Positions 1 to 8,719 of a stretch of 64,000 nucleotides of DNA are shown one piece after another. Made by a program: the position numbers and the translations under genes. The stretch is from positions 52,888-116,887 of the forward strand of contig ABHC01000022.1 of assembly GCA_000171835.1 (NCBI GenBank). The letters are read 5' to 3'. The DNA is from an alpha proteobacterium BAL199. Lineage in GTDB: Bacteria > Pseudomonadota > Alphaproteobacteria > Thalassobaculales > Thalassobaculaceae. The notes beneath the pieces were generated by a model. The model was given only the letters and a program-made list of their open reading frames with translations. It was not told where the DNA came from and did no database searches. How positions within the stretch are numbered: the first letter of the stretch is position 1; every line of letters starts with the position of its first letter.

Positions 1-175
1 TCTCACAGACGCTTGGCGACAGCACCAGGAATGTAAACACGTCGCAGCGACGCAATGATGCCAAATGGGCGGACGTTCGGATAAGTCTTTCCGACCACTC
101 GTCTATCTCAATCGACCTAAGCGCGAAATCGATTGCAGGCCGAGCATCAAAAAGGTTAACAACGACAGCCGACAT
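1..175 (-). CDS. Partial unknown protein, cut by window edge
   Basis: An open frame of 58 codons starts at an ATG (173-175, minus strand) and runs off the left edge with no stop. A GGAG-type ribosome binding site lies about ten bases upstream (around 186-189). The visible N-terminus begins MSAVVVNLFDARPAIDFALR and resembles no family I can name. It lies downstream of the HTH gene at 243-653 on the same strand and may be co-transcribed with it. Confidence 0.45.
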   Translation of the reverse strand, partial: MSAVVVNLFDARPAIDFALRSIEIDEWSERLIRTSAHLASLRRCDVFTFLVLSPSVCE

Positions 176-242
176 TCTCGTAAATCTCCACCCGACCCTT
201 GCGGTCAACTTAAACGCGTTGCGCGGTAAACCGCAAGCACGG

Positions 243-653
243 TCATGTTCGTTCTTGGCTCATTCGGCCCGCCCGATCGAGCACGTCGGCAAGAAACTGC
301 TCGCGCAACGTCGACGGATCGGGACGCTCTTTCAGGCGAAGGATCACCGGGATCCAGAAGTCCCAGGTCGCGCGAACAGCCTCTACCGGCACGGTGTGGG
401 GTTCCGGCTTCGACGCGTCCTCGCCGAACGCCAGCCAGACCTGATCCAAACCGGAGGCATCGGCCAACGCGCACAGCTCATGCAACGCGATCGCGAGGGC
501 ACCATCGCGCCACCCGATCAGCGTTTCCTCGCTCTGGCGAAGCTTTCGGCTCACGACCATGGCTCCGCCGGCCACGTCGATCGCTTTGGCAACCCTCTGC
601 CCGAACTCCGGCGTGTAGCCGGGTACCGTCGGGCCCCCGTTCCCCATCTCCAT
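243..653 (-). CDS. HTH (Cro/CI-like) DNA-binding protein
   Basis: The product has 136 residues. Residues about 15-75 fit a phage-repressor/Cro-type helix-turn-helix: FGQRVAKAIDVAGG, then a recognition-helix-like stretch ETLIGWRDGALAI, then the turn ALADASGLDQVWLAFGE, which is typical of alphaproteobacterial XRE proteins with an LAxxxGVxxxWLxxG ending. The C-terminal half (IPVILRLKERPDPSTLREQF) is a helical extension. A second ATG two codons in is an alternative start. It is probably a transcriptional regulator; its target is unknown. The next gene on the same strand (1-175) could be under its control. Confidence 0.6.
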   Translation of the reverse strand: MEMGNGGPTVPGYTPEFGQRVAKAIDVAGGAMVVSRKLRQSEETLIGWRDGALAIALHELCALADASGLDQVWLAFGEDASKPEPHTVPVEAVRATWDFWIPVILRLKERPDPSTLREQFLADVLDRAGRMSQERT

Positions 654-740
654 ATGCCCTCGCCTACGCTTAGTACGCGATGAGCATTATCGGTTGCAAA
701 GATGAAGGGCCGCTTAACCTGGGTGAAGCGGATCAGGATC

Positions 741-920
741 TCACGGACGCCATCCCCGGTCGTGCAACATCAGGCGGGTTTCTGCGTCGATGGCCGGGCG
801 AAGCGGGGACCGGTAGAGCGCAGGCAGAGTGTCGTCATGCGAAATGTCAGGAACCGCGTCCAGGCGAGCGGGTCGTCCCAACCAAAAGGCCAGACGCATA
901 GGCAGGGTGTCGACCAGCAT
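741..920 (-). CDS. Candidate 59-residue protein divergent from LysR gene
   Basis: A 60-codon frame on the minus strand starts at the ATG at 918-920 behind a near-ideal ribosome binding site (AAAGGAGATCGCC directly before the ATG). The product begins MLVDTLPMRLAFWLGRP and ends ETRLMLHDRGWRP. It has no recognised domain. It is divergent from the LysR gene at 1078, and the region between them holds a nested palindrome. Small proteins paired with divergent GcvA-type LysR regulators are common in this class, but the identity here is open. The ribosome binding site is the main support. Confidence 0.5.
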   Translation of the reverse strand: MLVDTLPMRLAFWLGRPARLDAVPDISHDDTLPALYRSPLRPAIDAETRLMLHDRGWRP

Positions 921-924
921 GGCG

Positions 925-960
925 ATCTCCTTTGAGAAAATCTCAATTTCGAGAGGAGAT
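925..960. promoter_or_regulatory. Nested palindrome, likely LysR operator
   Basis: TTGAGA-AAA-TCTCAA (932-946) is a perfect inverted repeat with the T-N11-A shape typical of LysR binding sites. It sits inside a wider inverted pair, ATCTCCT (925-931) and AGGAGAT (954-960). It lies between the divergent small ORF and the LysR gene. The outer left arm overlaps the small ORF's ribosome binding site, so binding could also affect its translation or start-proximal transcription. Confidence 0.5.
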
Positions 961-1077
961 AAACACCACCCAGAACAGTCGCGTTACCGTCTCCTGTGCC
1001 ACCTATTTCGTGTTATCCGAGGCGCAGCGCCATCGAGTTTTCGTGCGCACCGAGTTGAGGTTTTCTGCGAGAGATCC

Positions 1078-1995
1078 ATGCGTCTGCCATCACTGAACGC
1101 GCTGCGGGCCTTCGAGGCGGCGGCCCGGCTGGGCAGCCTGACGCGCGCGGCCGAGGAACTGCACGTCACGCCGAGCGCGGTGCGCCACCAGATCCGCGCG
1201 CTGGAGGAGGAGATCGGCCGTCCGTTGCTGCGCCGCAATGGTTCCGGCCTGATGCCGACCGAGGCGGCAAACGGTTCACTCGGTCATCTTCGCCGGGCGT
1301 TCGACGCGCTGGCCGATGCGAACCGCAGCCTGCGGCACCCAGCGACCGCACCGACCCTGACGGTGTCGGCGGTGCCGTCCTTCGTCTCGGCCTGGTTGAT
1401 CCCGCGGCTGGAGGGTTTCCAGCGCCGCTTTCCGGGCGTCACCGTGCAGATCGGTACCAACGCGCTGCCGACGGACTTTCACCGCGAGGGTGTCGATCTG
1501 GCGATCCGCTACGGACTTGGCGGCTATCCCGGCCTGTTCGAATGCCGCCTGTTCAGCGAGCGCTACTTCCCGGTCTGTGCACCGTATCTGCTGGACGGGC
1601 CGACGCCGTTGGCCGAGCCGGGGGACCTAGCGCGCCATACGCTGCTGCACAGCTCGGTCCTGCCCCGATCCGGCTGGCCGGTGTGGCGCGACTGGCTGGA
1701 TGCGGCGGGAGTCCTGGCCCAGGTCGATCCGGATGCCGGGACCCACTACACCATGAGCATGTTCGCCTATCAGGCGGCGATGGCGTGCCAGGGCGTGGCC
1801 CTTGGCACCACCGTGCTGTCGATGGACATGCTGGCGGCCGGCTACCTTGTGAAGCCGTTCGATATGGAGCTGCCGACGGCCTTCGGCTACCACATCGTCT
1901 GCCCGCCCGAGAGCCGGGAGCGTCCGCTGGTCGCGGCTTTCATCGAGTGGCTGCTGGAGGCGGCCGGCGAGGCGTGTACGGGTGTGGAGGGGTGA
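1078..1995 (+). CDS. LysR-family regulator, GcvA-like
   Basis: The product has 305 residues. The N-terminus MRLPSLNALRAFEAAARLGS leads into the LysR winged HTH (residues about 5-65, with LTRAAEELHVTPSAVRHQI), followed by a substrate-binding domain with the GcvA-type motif GVDLAIRYGLGGYPG. The ATG at 1078 was chosen because the HTH starts immediately after it; frame upstream to 829 has no LysR character. One oddity is the sequence after the HTH linker, EAANGSLGHLRR, where most relatives have TEAGRxL. Divergent partner and operator are at 741-920 and 925-960. Effector unknown. Confidence 0.85.
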   Translation: MRLPSLNALRAFEAAARLGSLTRAAEELHVTPSAVRHQIRALEEEIGRPLLRRNGSGLMPTEAANGSLGHLRRAFDALADANRSLRHPATAPTLTVSAVPSFVSAWLIPRLEGFQRRFPGVTVQIGTNALPTDFHREGVDLAIRYGLGGYPGLFECRLFSERYFPVCAPYLLDGPTPLAEPGDLARHTLLHSSVLPRSGWPVWRDWLDAAGVLAQVDPDAGTHYTMSMFAYQAAMACQGVALGTTVLSMDMLAAGYLVKPFDMELPTAFGYHIVCPPESRERPLVAAFIEWLLEAAGEACTGVEG

Positions 1996-2112
1996 GACAC
2001 GATCGGGTCTGCCTATGGCTTCTCCAGAAAACGCGCAGTTGGTAGAAATGCGTATCGAATTGTCCTGCTCTTGATTGGCGTTCCGCCATAAGTTTAACTG
2101 CTTTAGTACCTG

Positions 2113-2724
2113 TTGGAACCGGATGACCTTGATATTGGTCATAAAGGCGCACTACTCATCGTGGTAGAGAGACTCGAGCTTGCACTTGATTCGATCCAGC
2201 GGTCTGTGTTGGATTACTGGAGGAATGCAAGGAACGACCTGACCGTTCCATTGTTGGACGCGCTCGATCCGCTTAAGTTGGAAAAGCGGGTGCTACCGTA
2301 TCTGGTGGTTGCCGAGCACCTGGACGACAGCGGGCTGGTACACTTCCGGTTGGTTGGGGAAGAGATGGTGCGGCGGTGGGGTGAAAACTTCCGCGGCCGG
2401 CGATCGGATGAGCTGTTCACCGGGGATTATCGGGTCTTCATTGAAAAATACTTCGCTCTGGCGCGTTCCGAGCGTTGCCCGGTTTATTCCGAGAGCGTGT
2501 TCCGTTGGAACGATGGTGGGTGGATCAAAACGACCCGTCTGATACTGCCATTCTCCAGCACGCCGAACGGAGCGCCGACCCGCTCGGTGGTCGTCCAGGT
2601 GTTCCTGCCTTCCGAACAGCCTCAGTCGGTACCGGAGATTCGCGTGCTTCGAGAACAGGACATGTCGGGCGGTGTCATTGTGGCGTTACCCGGTGGGGCA
2701 CGACAGGCGAGCACGCCGAACTGA
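2113..2724 (+). CDS. PAS_5-type (alphaproteobacterial PAS) protein
   Basis: The product has 203 residues. The central part (about 30-165) fits the PAS_5 family, a divergent PAS-fold family found mostly in alphaproteobacteria: a YWRNARND motif near the start, then VAEHLDDSGLVHFRLVGEEM, then a GRRSDELFTG-like segment. No effector domain is attached, so it is probably a small sensor or adaptor. The start could be the ATG at 2113 or the GTG at 2161, which lies closer to the conserved region. It is monocistronic between the LysR gene and serC. Confidence 0.6.
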   Translation: MEPDDLDIGHKGALLIVVERLELALDSIQRSVLDYWRNARNDLTVPLLDALDPLKLEKRVLPYLVVAEHLDDSGLVHFRLVGEEMVRRWGENFRGRRSDELFTGDYRVFIEKYFALARSERCPVYSESVFRWNDGGWIKTTRLILPFSSTPNGAPTRSVVVQVFLPSEQPQSVPEIRVLREQDMSGGVIVALPGGARQASTPN

Positions 2725-2749
2725 CGATCGCTGCCGCAGCCGATCCCCG

Positions 2750-2777
2750 TTGACAACGCAACGCCGTTCCATAGTCT
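2750..2777 (+). promoter_or_regulatory. Probable serC promoter
   Basis: A perfect TTGACA (2750-2755) is followed 16 bases later by TAGTCT (2772-2777), overlapping CCATAGT (2769-2775). It lies about 50 bp upstream of the serC ATG. The CCATAG element recurs upstream of four units of the caspase locus, so it may be part of the usual -10 region in this genome. Confidence 0.5.
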
Positions 2778-2828
2778 CCGCGCCGGGCCGCCGCTCCCCA
2801 ACGAGCGGCAACATCGAAGGATTGAGAC

Positions 2829-3992
2829 ATGAAGCCGCAGCACAAGCCGCGGGTGCCGTTGTTCTCATCCGGACCGTGTGCGAAGCGACCCGGATGGGCC
2901 CCCGCTGTACTCGCCGACGCCGTCCTCGGACGGTCTCACCGCTCCAAAATCGGTAAAGCCAGGCTCGCCGACGCAATCGACCGGTCGCGCGCCATCCTGG
3001 GCATTCCCGCCGACTACCGCCTCGGCATCGTGCCGGCGTCCGACACAGGTGCCGTCGAGATGGCGCTGTGGTCGCTGCTCGGCGTGCGCGGCGTCGACAT
3101 GCTGGCCTGGGAGAGCTTCGGTGCCGGTTGGGTGACCGACGTGGTCAAGCAGTTGAAGCTGCAGGATGCGCGGGTGATCGAGGCCGGTTATGGCGAGATC
3201 GTCGACCTGTCCAAAGCAGATTTCAGCCGCGACGTGGTGTTCACCTGGAACGGCACGACCTCGGGCGTCCGAGTGCCGAACGGCGACTGGATTCCGGCCG
3301 ACCGCGAAGGGTTGGCGATCTGCGACGCCACCTCGGCGGCGTTCGCCATGGACCTGCCGTGGGACAAGCTGGATGTGGTCACCTGGTCCTGGCAGAAGGT
3401 GCTGGGCGGCGAGGCGGCCCACGGCATGCTGGCGCTGAGCCCGCGCGCGGTGGAGCGGCTGGAGAGCTACACCCCGCCGTGGCCGCTGCCGAAGCTGTTC
3501 CGCATGACCTCCAAGGGCAAGCTGAACGAGGGCATCTTCAAGGGCGAGACCATCAACACTCCGTCAATGCTGTGCGTCGAGGACATTCTCGATGCGCTCG
3601 GCTGGGCTGAGTCGATTGGCGGGCTGCCGGGGCTGATCAAGCGCAGCGAGGCGAACCTCGCGGCCATCGAGAAATGGGTCGCGTTGTCGTCCTGGGCCGG
3701 GTTTCTGGCCAAGGACAAGGCGCTGCGCTCGCCGACCTCGATCTGCCTGTCATTCGTCGACCCGGCGTTCACCGCGCTGTCCGAAGCCGATCAGGCGGCG
3801 GTGGCGAAAAAGGTCGCAGCATTGGTCGAGGCGGAGGGAGCCGGCTACGACATCGCCGGTTACCGCGACGCCCCACCGGGTTTGCGGATCTGGGGCGGTG
3901 CGACAGTGGACACCGCCGACATCGAGGCGCTGCTGCCCTGGCTCGACTGGGCCTGGGAGCAGGTCAGGAACGAGTTCGCGGCTGCCGCGTAA
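2829..3992 (+). CDS. serC: Phosphoserine aminotransferase
   Basis: SerC transfers the amino group of glutamate to 3-phosphohydroxypyruvate in the phosphorylated serine pathway. The product has 387 residues, the length of the alphaproteobacterial SerC subfamily. It starts [20 protein letters not shown], a conserved opening. The PLP-lysine region is visible in [16 protein letters not shown] (about residues 182-197), and [11 protein letters not shown] is the conserved strand with the PLP-contacting Asp. A GAAGGA ribosome binding site precedes the ATG. serA follows on the same strand about 100 bp later, so the two committed serine-pathway steps are probably co-transcribed. Confidence 0.95.
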   Translation: MKPQHKPRVPLFSSGPCAKRPGWAPAVLADAVLGRSHRSKIGKARLADAIDRSRAILGIPADYRLGIVPASDTGAVEMALWSLLGVRGVDMLAWESFGAGWVTDVVKQLKLQDARVIEAGYGEIVDLSKADFSRDVVFTWNGTTSGVRVPNGDWIPADREGLAICDATSAAFAMDLPWDKLDVVTWSWQKVLGGEAAHGMLALSPRAVERLESYTPPWPLPKLFRMTSKGKLNEGIFKGETINTPSMLCVEDILDALGWAESIGGLPGLIKRSEANLAAIEKWVALSSWAGFLAKDKALRSPTSICLSFVDPAFTALSEADQAAVAKKVAALVEAEGAGYDIAGYRDAPPGLRIWGGATVDTADIEALLPWLDWAWEQVRNEFAAAA

Positions 3993-4098
3993 AGCGGCCG
4001 CGGGTCTGCGCCCGATCTCCAATCGATCGTTTCAATCACCACTGCGAAAGGCGCGCGTCCACGGCTCACCATGAGCGGTGTCGGCGCGCGGACGCACC

Positions 4099-5676
4099 AT
4101 GGTCAAAGTCCTGATTTCCGACAATCTGAGCGACGCGGCTGCCGAGATCTTCCGGTCCCGGGGGATCGAGGTCGACGTCAACACCGGCCTCAAGCCCGAC
4201 GAGTTGAAGGCCATCATCAGCGGGTACGACGGCCTCGCCATCCGTTCCGCCACCAAGGTGACGCCGGACGTGCTGGCGGCGGCCGGCAAGCTGAAGGTAG
4301 TCGGTCGGGCCGGCATCGGTGTCGACAACGTGGACATCGCGGCCGCTACTGCCGGCGGTGTGGTGGTCATGAACACCCCATTCGGCAACGCCATCACCAC
4401 GGCCGAGCACGCCATCGCCATGATGTTTGCGCTGGCCCGGCAGATCCCGCAGGCCGACGCCTCGACCCAGGCGGGCAAGTGGGAGAAGTCGAAGTTCATG
4501 GGCGTCGAGCTGACCGGCAAGGTGCTCGGCCTGATCGGCTGCGGCAACATCGGCTCGATCGTGGCCGACCGGGCGCGCGGCTTGCGCATGCGGGTGCTGG
4601 CGTTCGATCCGTACCTGTCGGAGCAGCGGGCGACCGAACTCGGCGTGCGCAAGGTCGAGCTCGACGAGTTGTTCGCCGAGGCCGAGATCATCACCCTGCA
4701 CACCCCGCTGACCGACGCCACCCGCAACATCATCGACGCGGCGGCGATCGCGAAGATGAAGAGGGGCGTGCGGATCATCAACTGCGCACGCGGCGGCCTA
4801 GTGGTCGAGGCAGACCTGCGCGTGGGTCTGGATTCCGGTCAGGTCGGTGGTGCGGCGTTCGACGTGTTCGTGACCGAGCCGGCCAAGGAGAACGTGCTGT
4901 TCGGCCACCCCAACGTGGTCTGCACCCCGCATCTGGGAGCCTCGACCTCGGAGGCCCAGGAGAAGGTGGCGCTGCAGGTCGCGGAGCAGATGAGCGACTA
5001 CCTGCTGACCGGTGCGATCAGCAACGCCGTCAACGTGCCCTCGGTTACCGCGGAGGAGGCGCCGATCCTGAAGCCGTACATGAAGCTGGCCGAACTGCTG
5101 GGGTCGTTCTGCGGCCAGATGGTGGACGGCCCGATCGACGCCGTGTCTCTGGAGTTCGAAGGCCACGCCGCCAAGCTGAACGCCGAACCGATCAAGGCTG
5201 CGGCGTTGGCCGGATTGCTGCGCCCGCAGGTCGATAGCGTCAACATGGTCAACGCCCCGACCATGGCGCACCAGCGCGGCATCGAGGTCAGCGTCACCCG
5301 CCATGACCGGGAACCGGACTACCAGACCCTGGTGCGCATGTCGGTGCGATCGGAGTCTCGCACCCGTGTGCTGGTCGGCACGCTGATCGGCGGGACCAAG
5401 CCGAGGCTGGTCGAGGTCCAAGGCATCGCGATCGAGGCCGATTTCGGCCGACACATGCTGTACGTGCGCAACTACGACAAGCCTGGTTTCATCGGCGCTC
5501 TCGGCTCGGCGTTGGGCAATCACGGGGTCAACATCGCGACCTTCCACCTTGGACGGCGCGACGTCGGCGGCGAGGCGATCGCGTTGGTCGAGGTCGACCA
5601 GGCGATTGACGCGGCGCTGCTGACCGAGGTGCAGAGCCTGCCGCACGTGGTACGGGTGAACGCGCTGTCGTTCTGA
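4099..5676 (+). CDS. serA: D-3-phosphoglycerate dehydrogenase
   Basis: SerA oxidises 3-phosphoglycerate with NAD and is the first enzyme of serine synthesis. The product has 525 residues, matching the long bacterial form. Order: substrate-binding half (MVKVLISDNLSDAAAEIF onward), Rossmann NAD domain with GLIGCGNIGS (about residues 146-155), active-site signatures INCARGG and NVVCTPHLGAST, an intervening domain, and a C-terminal ACT domain with MLYVRNYDKPGFIGALG. The ACT domain suggests serine feedback. The ATG at 4099 was preferred to upstream in-frame ATGs because the conserved N-terminus begins there. Confidence 0.95.
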   Translation: MVKVLISDNLSDAAAEIFRSRGIEVDVNTGLKPDELKAIISGYDGLAIRSATKVTPDVLAAAGKLKVVGRAGIGVDNVDIAAATAGGVVVMNTPFGNAITTAEHAIAMMFALARQIPQADASTQAGKWEKSKFMGVELTGKVLGLIGCGNIGSIVADRARGLRMRVLAFDPYLSEQRATELGVRKVELDELFAEAEIITLHTPLTDATRNIIDAAAIAKMKRGVRIINCARGGLVVEADLRVGLDSGQVGGAAFDVFVTEPAKENVLFGHPNVVCTPHLGASTSEAQEKVALQVAEQMSDYLLTGAISNAVNVPSVTAEEAPILKPYMKLAELLGSFCGQMVDGPIDAVSLEFEGHAAKLNAEPIKAAALAGLLRPQVDSVNMVNAPTMAHQRGIEVSVTRHDREPDYQTLVRMSVRSESRTRVLVGTLIGGTKPRLVEVQGIAIEADFGRHMLYVRNYDKPGFIGALGSALGNHGVNIATFHLGRRDVGGEAIALVEVDQAIDAALLTEVQSLPHVVRVNALSF

Positions 5677-5777
5677 AGCCCGAAGGGAGTGGTGGGCCGC
5701 TCCGGCCCGCCGCGCTCGCGTTGGTCGACCGCAAGGCGTGCCTTGCCGCGATCCCGTCTCGCGGCCACACTGACCGT

Positions 5778-7421
5778 ATGCGAGCTTACGATTATGTCAT
5801 CGTCGGGGCAGGGTCGGCGGGATGCGTTCTGGCATCCCGGCTGACCGAGGATCCCGACGTCTCGGTCCTGCTGCTGGAAGCCGGCGGCTGGGACTGGAAC
5901 CCGTTGATCCATATCCCGCTCGGTGTCGGTAAGCTGGTGCGCTCCAACCTGCACAGCTGGGGCTATTGGACCGAGCCGGAACCGCATCTCGACGACCGCC
6001 GCCTGTACTGGCCGCGCGGCAAGGTGGTCGGTGGGTCGTCGTCGATCAATTCGATGATCTACATCCGCGGCCATCCCCGCGATTACGATACCTGGGCGCA
6101 ACTCGGCAACCGCGGCTGGGCGTGGGACGACGTGCTGCCGTATTTCCGGCGTTCCGAGGGGCATGTCGATCGGCCCGCCGACGATCTGCACGGTACTGGC
6201 GGCCCTCTGAAGGTTCAGCGCGGACGCGACACCAACCCGTTGTACGATGTGTTCGCGGCTGCGGGACGGCAGGCCGGCTACAAGGACAACGACGACTTCA
6301 ACGGCCCGGGCCAGGAAGGCCTCGGCCGCTACGATTTCACGATCCACAACGGACGGCGGGCCAGTGCGGCAGCGTGCTATCTGCGGCCGGCGCTGAAGCG
6401 CCCGAACCTGACGGTCGAGACCGGCGCGCTGACCCATCGCGTGATCGTCGAGGGTGGACGGGCGACCGGGGTCGAGTACCACCGCCAGGGCACCCTGCAC
6501 CGGGCAGTGGCGGGCCGCGAGGTGCTGCTGTCCGGCGGGGCGTTGAACTCGCCTCAGATCCTGATGCTGTCTGGCATCGGCGACCCGGATGAACTGGCCG
6601 CCCACGGCATCCCGCTGGTGCAGGCGCTGCCGGGGGTCGGCCGCGATCTGCAGGACCACCTGGACATCCCGCTGCAGTTCGCCTGCCCGAAGCCTGTCAC
6701 CCTGCACAGCCTGGTCCGGCTCGACCGGGCGGCGCTGGCGATGGCGCAAGCAGCCCTGTTCCGGACCGGCCCCGCCACGTCGTTCCCGGCGGAAGGCGGG
6801 CTGTTCGTGCGCACCCGGCCGGAGCTGGAGATGCCCGACATGCAGTGGCATTTCCTGATCGGCCTGGGCGCCAAGCGGCTGCGCATCCCGCTGCTGTGGC
6901 AACTCAACAAGGGCCCGATGGACCGCGACGGCTTCACCATCCGGATGTGCCAGTTGCGGCCGGAAAGCCGGGGACGGGTGCGGCTGCGCTCGGACGATCC
7001 GGCCGACCGGGTGCGGATCCTGGCGAACTACTACTCGACCGAGGCTGACCGGCGCAGCTTCCGCGACGGGTTGCGGATGGCCCGCAACCTGGTGGCGCAA
7101 CCGGCGTTCGACGGCTGGCGCGACGAGGAGTTGAATCCCGGCCCCGACGTGATCTCCGATGCCGACATCGACGCCTATGTCCGGCGGATCTCGGAGACCA
7201 TCTATCACCCGGTCGGCACTTGCCGCATGGGCGTGGACGACGGTGCGGTGGTCGATCCGGAGCTGAAGGTGCGCGGGCTCGAGGGGCTGCGGGTGATCGA
7301 CGCCTCGATCATGCCGCGACTGATCGGCGGCAACACCAACGCGCCCACAATGATGATCGCCGAAAAGGCCGTGGACATGATGCTCGGCCGGGCGGCGGTG
7401 GCGGACGCACAGGCTGCATAG
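5778..7421 (+). CDS. GMC-family FAD oxidoreductase (choline-dehydrogenase-like)
   Basis: The product has 547 residues. The N-terminus MRAYDYVIVGAGSAGCVLAS carries the GxGxxG FAD-binding fold, followed by the ADP-binding acidic residue in LLLEAGG, the GMC signature 1 region PRGKVVGGSSSINSMIYIRG and signature 2 in SGGALNSPQILMLSGIG. The C-terminus holds the catalytic His region (YHPVGTCRMG) and NAPTMMIAEKAVDMM. It oxidises an alcohol; the substrate cannot be read from the sequence. It is cytoplasmic, with no signal peptide. The ATG at 5778 begins exactly at the FAD fold. It ends 4 bp before a convergent membrane methyltransferase gene. Confidence 0.9.
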   Translation: MRAYDYVIVGAGSAGCVLASRLTEDPDVSVLLLEAGGWDWNPLIHIPLGVGKLVRSNLHSWGYWTEPEPHLDDRRLYWPRGKVVGGSSSINSMIYIRGHPRDYDTWAQLGNRGWAWDDVLPYFRRSEGHVDRPADDLHGTGGPLKVQRGRDTNPLYDVFAAAGRQAGYKDNDDFNGPGQEGLGRYDFTIHNGRRASAAACYLRPALKRPNLTVETGALTHRVIVEGGRATGVEYHRQGTLHRAVAGREVLLSGGALNSPQILMLSGIGDPDELAAHGIPLVQALPGVGRDLQDHLDIPLQFACPKPVTLHSLVRLDRAALAMAQAALFRTGPATSFPAEGGLFVRTRPELEMPDMQWHFLIGLGAKRLRIPLLWQLNKGPMDRDGFTIRMCQLRPESRGRVRLRSDDPADRVRILANYYSTEADRRSFRDGLRMARNLVAQPAFDGWRDEELNPGPDVISDADIDAYVRRISETIYHPVGTCRMGVDDGAVVDPELKVRGLEGLRVIDASIMPRLIGGNTNAPTMMIAEKAVDMMLGRAAVADAQAA

Positions 7422-7425
7422 ACTG

Positions 7426-7905
7426 CTATAACCAGCGCCGGACCCGCGTCTTGTAGGACAGGTAGGTGTCGCCGAACTTGGCCGCGAGATAGGCTTCCTC
7501 CCGGTCGATCACGCCGACGTTCATGATCACGAAGGTCGGCAGCAGCATGCCCAGCATCCAAGCGCTGTTGACCCACAGCGCCACCCCGACCGACAGTGCG
7601 GTCAGCGCCACGTAGATCGGGTTGCGCGAGAACCGGTAGGGCCCGTCGGTGACGATCGCGGTGACTGGCTTGTGGGTCGGTACGTTGGTGCCGGCTCGCT
7701 TGAACAGTCCGAAGCACCAGAACGCCAGCGCCAGACTGATGGCAATCAGCACGATCCCGGGGACAAGGCCGGTGCCCGGTGCCAGCACGGGCAGCGGGAT
7801 CAGCCGGTCGAGCCCCGCGCCAACCACCAGCGCGCCTGCGTACAGGAACGGCGGGTGGGTGATCGCGCCAGGATTGTCGGGTTTGCCGACTCCGGATTCC
7901 GTCAT
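7426..7905 (-). CDS. Isoprenylcysteine methyltransferase-like membrane protein
   Basis: The product has 159 residues and four hydrophobic segments. The C-terminal half shows the ICMT/PEMT signature: GPYRFSRNPIYVA (about residues 90-102), then a hydrophobic hairpin, then EEAYLAAKFGDTYLSYKTRVRRW, the typical conserved ending with a catalytic Glu-Glu pair. Bacterial members methylate small or lipid substrates using SAM at the inner membrane; the real substrate here is unknown. It converges with the GMC gene. Confidence 0.8.
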   Translation of the reverse strand: MTESGVGKPDNPGAITHPPFLYAGALVVGAGLDRLIPLPVLAPGTGLVPGIVLIAISLALAFWCFGLFKRAGTNVPTHKPVTAIVTDGPYRFSRNPIYVALTALSVGVALWVNSAWMLGMLLPTFVIMNVGVIDREEAYLAAKFGDTYLSYKTRVRRWL

Positions 7906-8066
7906 CTTCGCTACCCCCCGGTTTGTCCCTAGGAGCAGATGGCGCGCCCAGGGCGGCTGTGCAAGCCGCGTTCACGGCGGCTGGTCGTCAAGGCATGACA
8001 GGCTCCATCGCGTTGGTTAAGACTCGTGGCCGACCGATTCTCGAACTCTGCCATTTGAGGGCTCCC

Positions 8067-8645
8067 ATGCTTCGTATCCTGACCTCCGCCGCAGCCCTGT
8101 CGCTGCTCGCTTCTCCTGCACTCGCCCATACCGGCATCGGCGCCACCAGCGGGTTCGCCGCCGGCGCCGCGCACCCGATGCTCGGGCTCGATCACCTGCT
8201 GGCGATGGTCGCCGTCGGTGGCTGGGCCGCCCTGCTCGGCGGTCGCGCGCTGTGGCTTGTGCCGGCGGCGTTCGTCGTGGCGATGCTGGCCGGTGGCACG
8301 CTGGCGGTTTCCGGCATTGCCCTGCCGATGGTCGAGACCATGATCGCTCTGTCGGTTGTCGTGCTCGGCACGCTGGTGGCGGTGAACGCCCGTATGGTTG
8401 TTGGCGTCGGCATGGCGATCGTCGCCGCTTTCGCAGTGTTTCACGGTCACGCCCATGGCAGTGAGCTGCCGGCCGGCCTTTCGGTGCTTGGCTACGGTGC
8501 GGGTTTCGCGCTGTCGACGGCCCTGTTGCACGGCGCCGGCATTGCCGTCGCGTCGCTGTTCGGCCGATTCGGCTCGACCCGCATGGTCCGGTATGCCGGC
8601 CTCGCGACCGCGTTTGCCGGCGTTGGCATCGTCGCTGGTCTCTGA
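8067..8645 (+). CDS. HupE/UreJ family membrane protein
   Basis: The product has 192 residues. It opens with a signal-like hydrophobic stretch ending LLASPALAHTG; the His after the predicted cleavage site is typical of HupE/UreJ. The family motif HPMLGLDHLLAMVAVGGWAA follows, then about five more membrane helices and the GHAHGSELP motif in the middle. Relatives are nickel or cobalt permease-like accessory proteins, but no hydrogenase or urease genes are in the window, so the metal is a guess. The ATG at 8067 gives the signal sequence. Confidence 0.85.
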   Translation: MLRILTSAAALSLLASPALAHTGIGATSGFAAGAAHPMLGLDHLLAMVAVGGWAALLGGRALWLVPAAFVVAMLAGGTLAVSGIALPMVETMIALSVVVLGTLVAVNARMVVGVGMAIVAAFAVFHGHAHGSELPAGLSVLGYGAGFALSTALLHGAGIAVASLFGRFGSTRMVRYAGLATAFAGVGIVAGL

Positions 8646-8662
8646 TCTGAGCCACTTAGTAC

Positions 8663-8696
8663 CGTCATCCCGGTCGCCGCGGCTACCGGGATGACG
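8663..8696. repeat. CGTCATCCCGG-type palindrome
   Basis: CGTCATCCCGGT (8663-8674) and ACCGGGATGACG (8685-8696) form a perfect 12-bp stem around a 10-base loop. It lies between the convergent HupE and serine-hydrolase genes and could act as a two-way terminator. No T-tract follows. The core resembles dispersed intergenic palindromes seen in many alphaproteobacteria. Confidence 0.6.
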
Positions 8697-8719
8697 AAGA
8701 TGCGGGAGGCGTCGCGGCC

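Noticed and set aside
5520..7208. 562-codon minus-strand open frame over the GMC gene
   Set aside because: It mirrors a clear GMC oxidoreductase; its translation is rich in Arg, His, Gln and Val with no domain, as expected for the antisense of GC-rich coding DNA.
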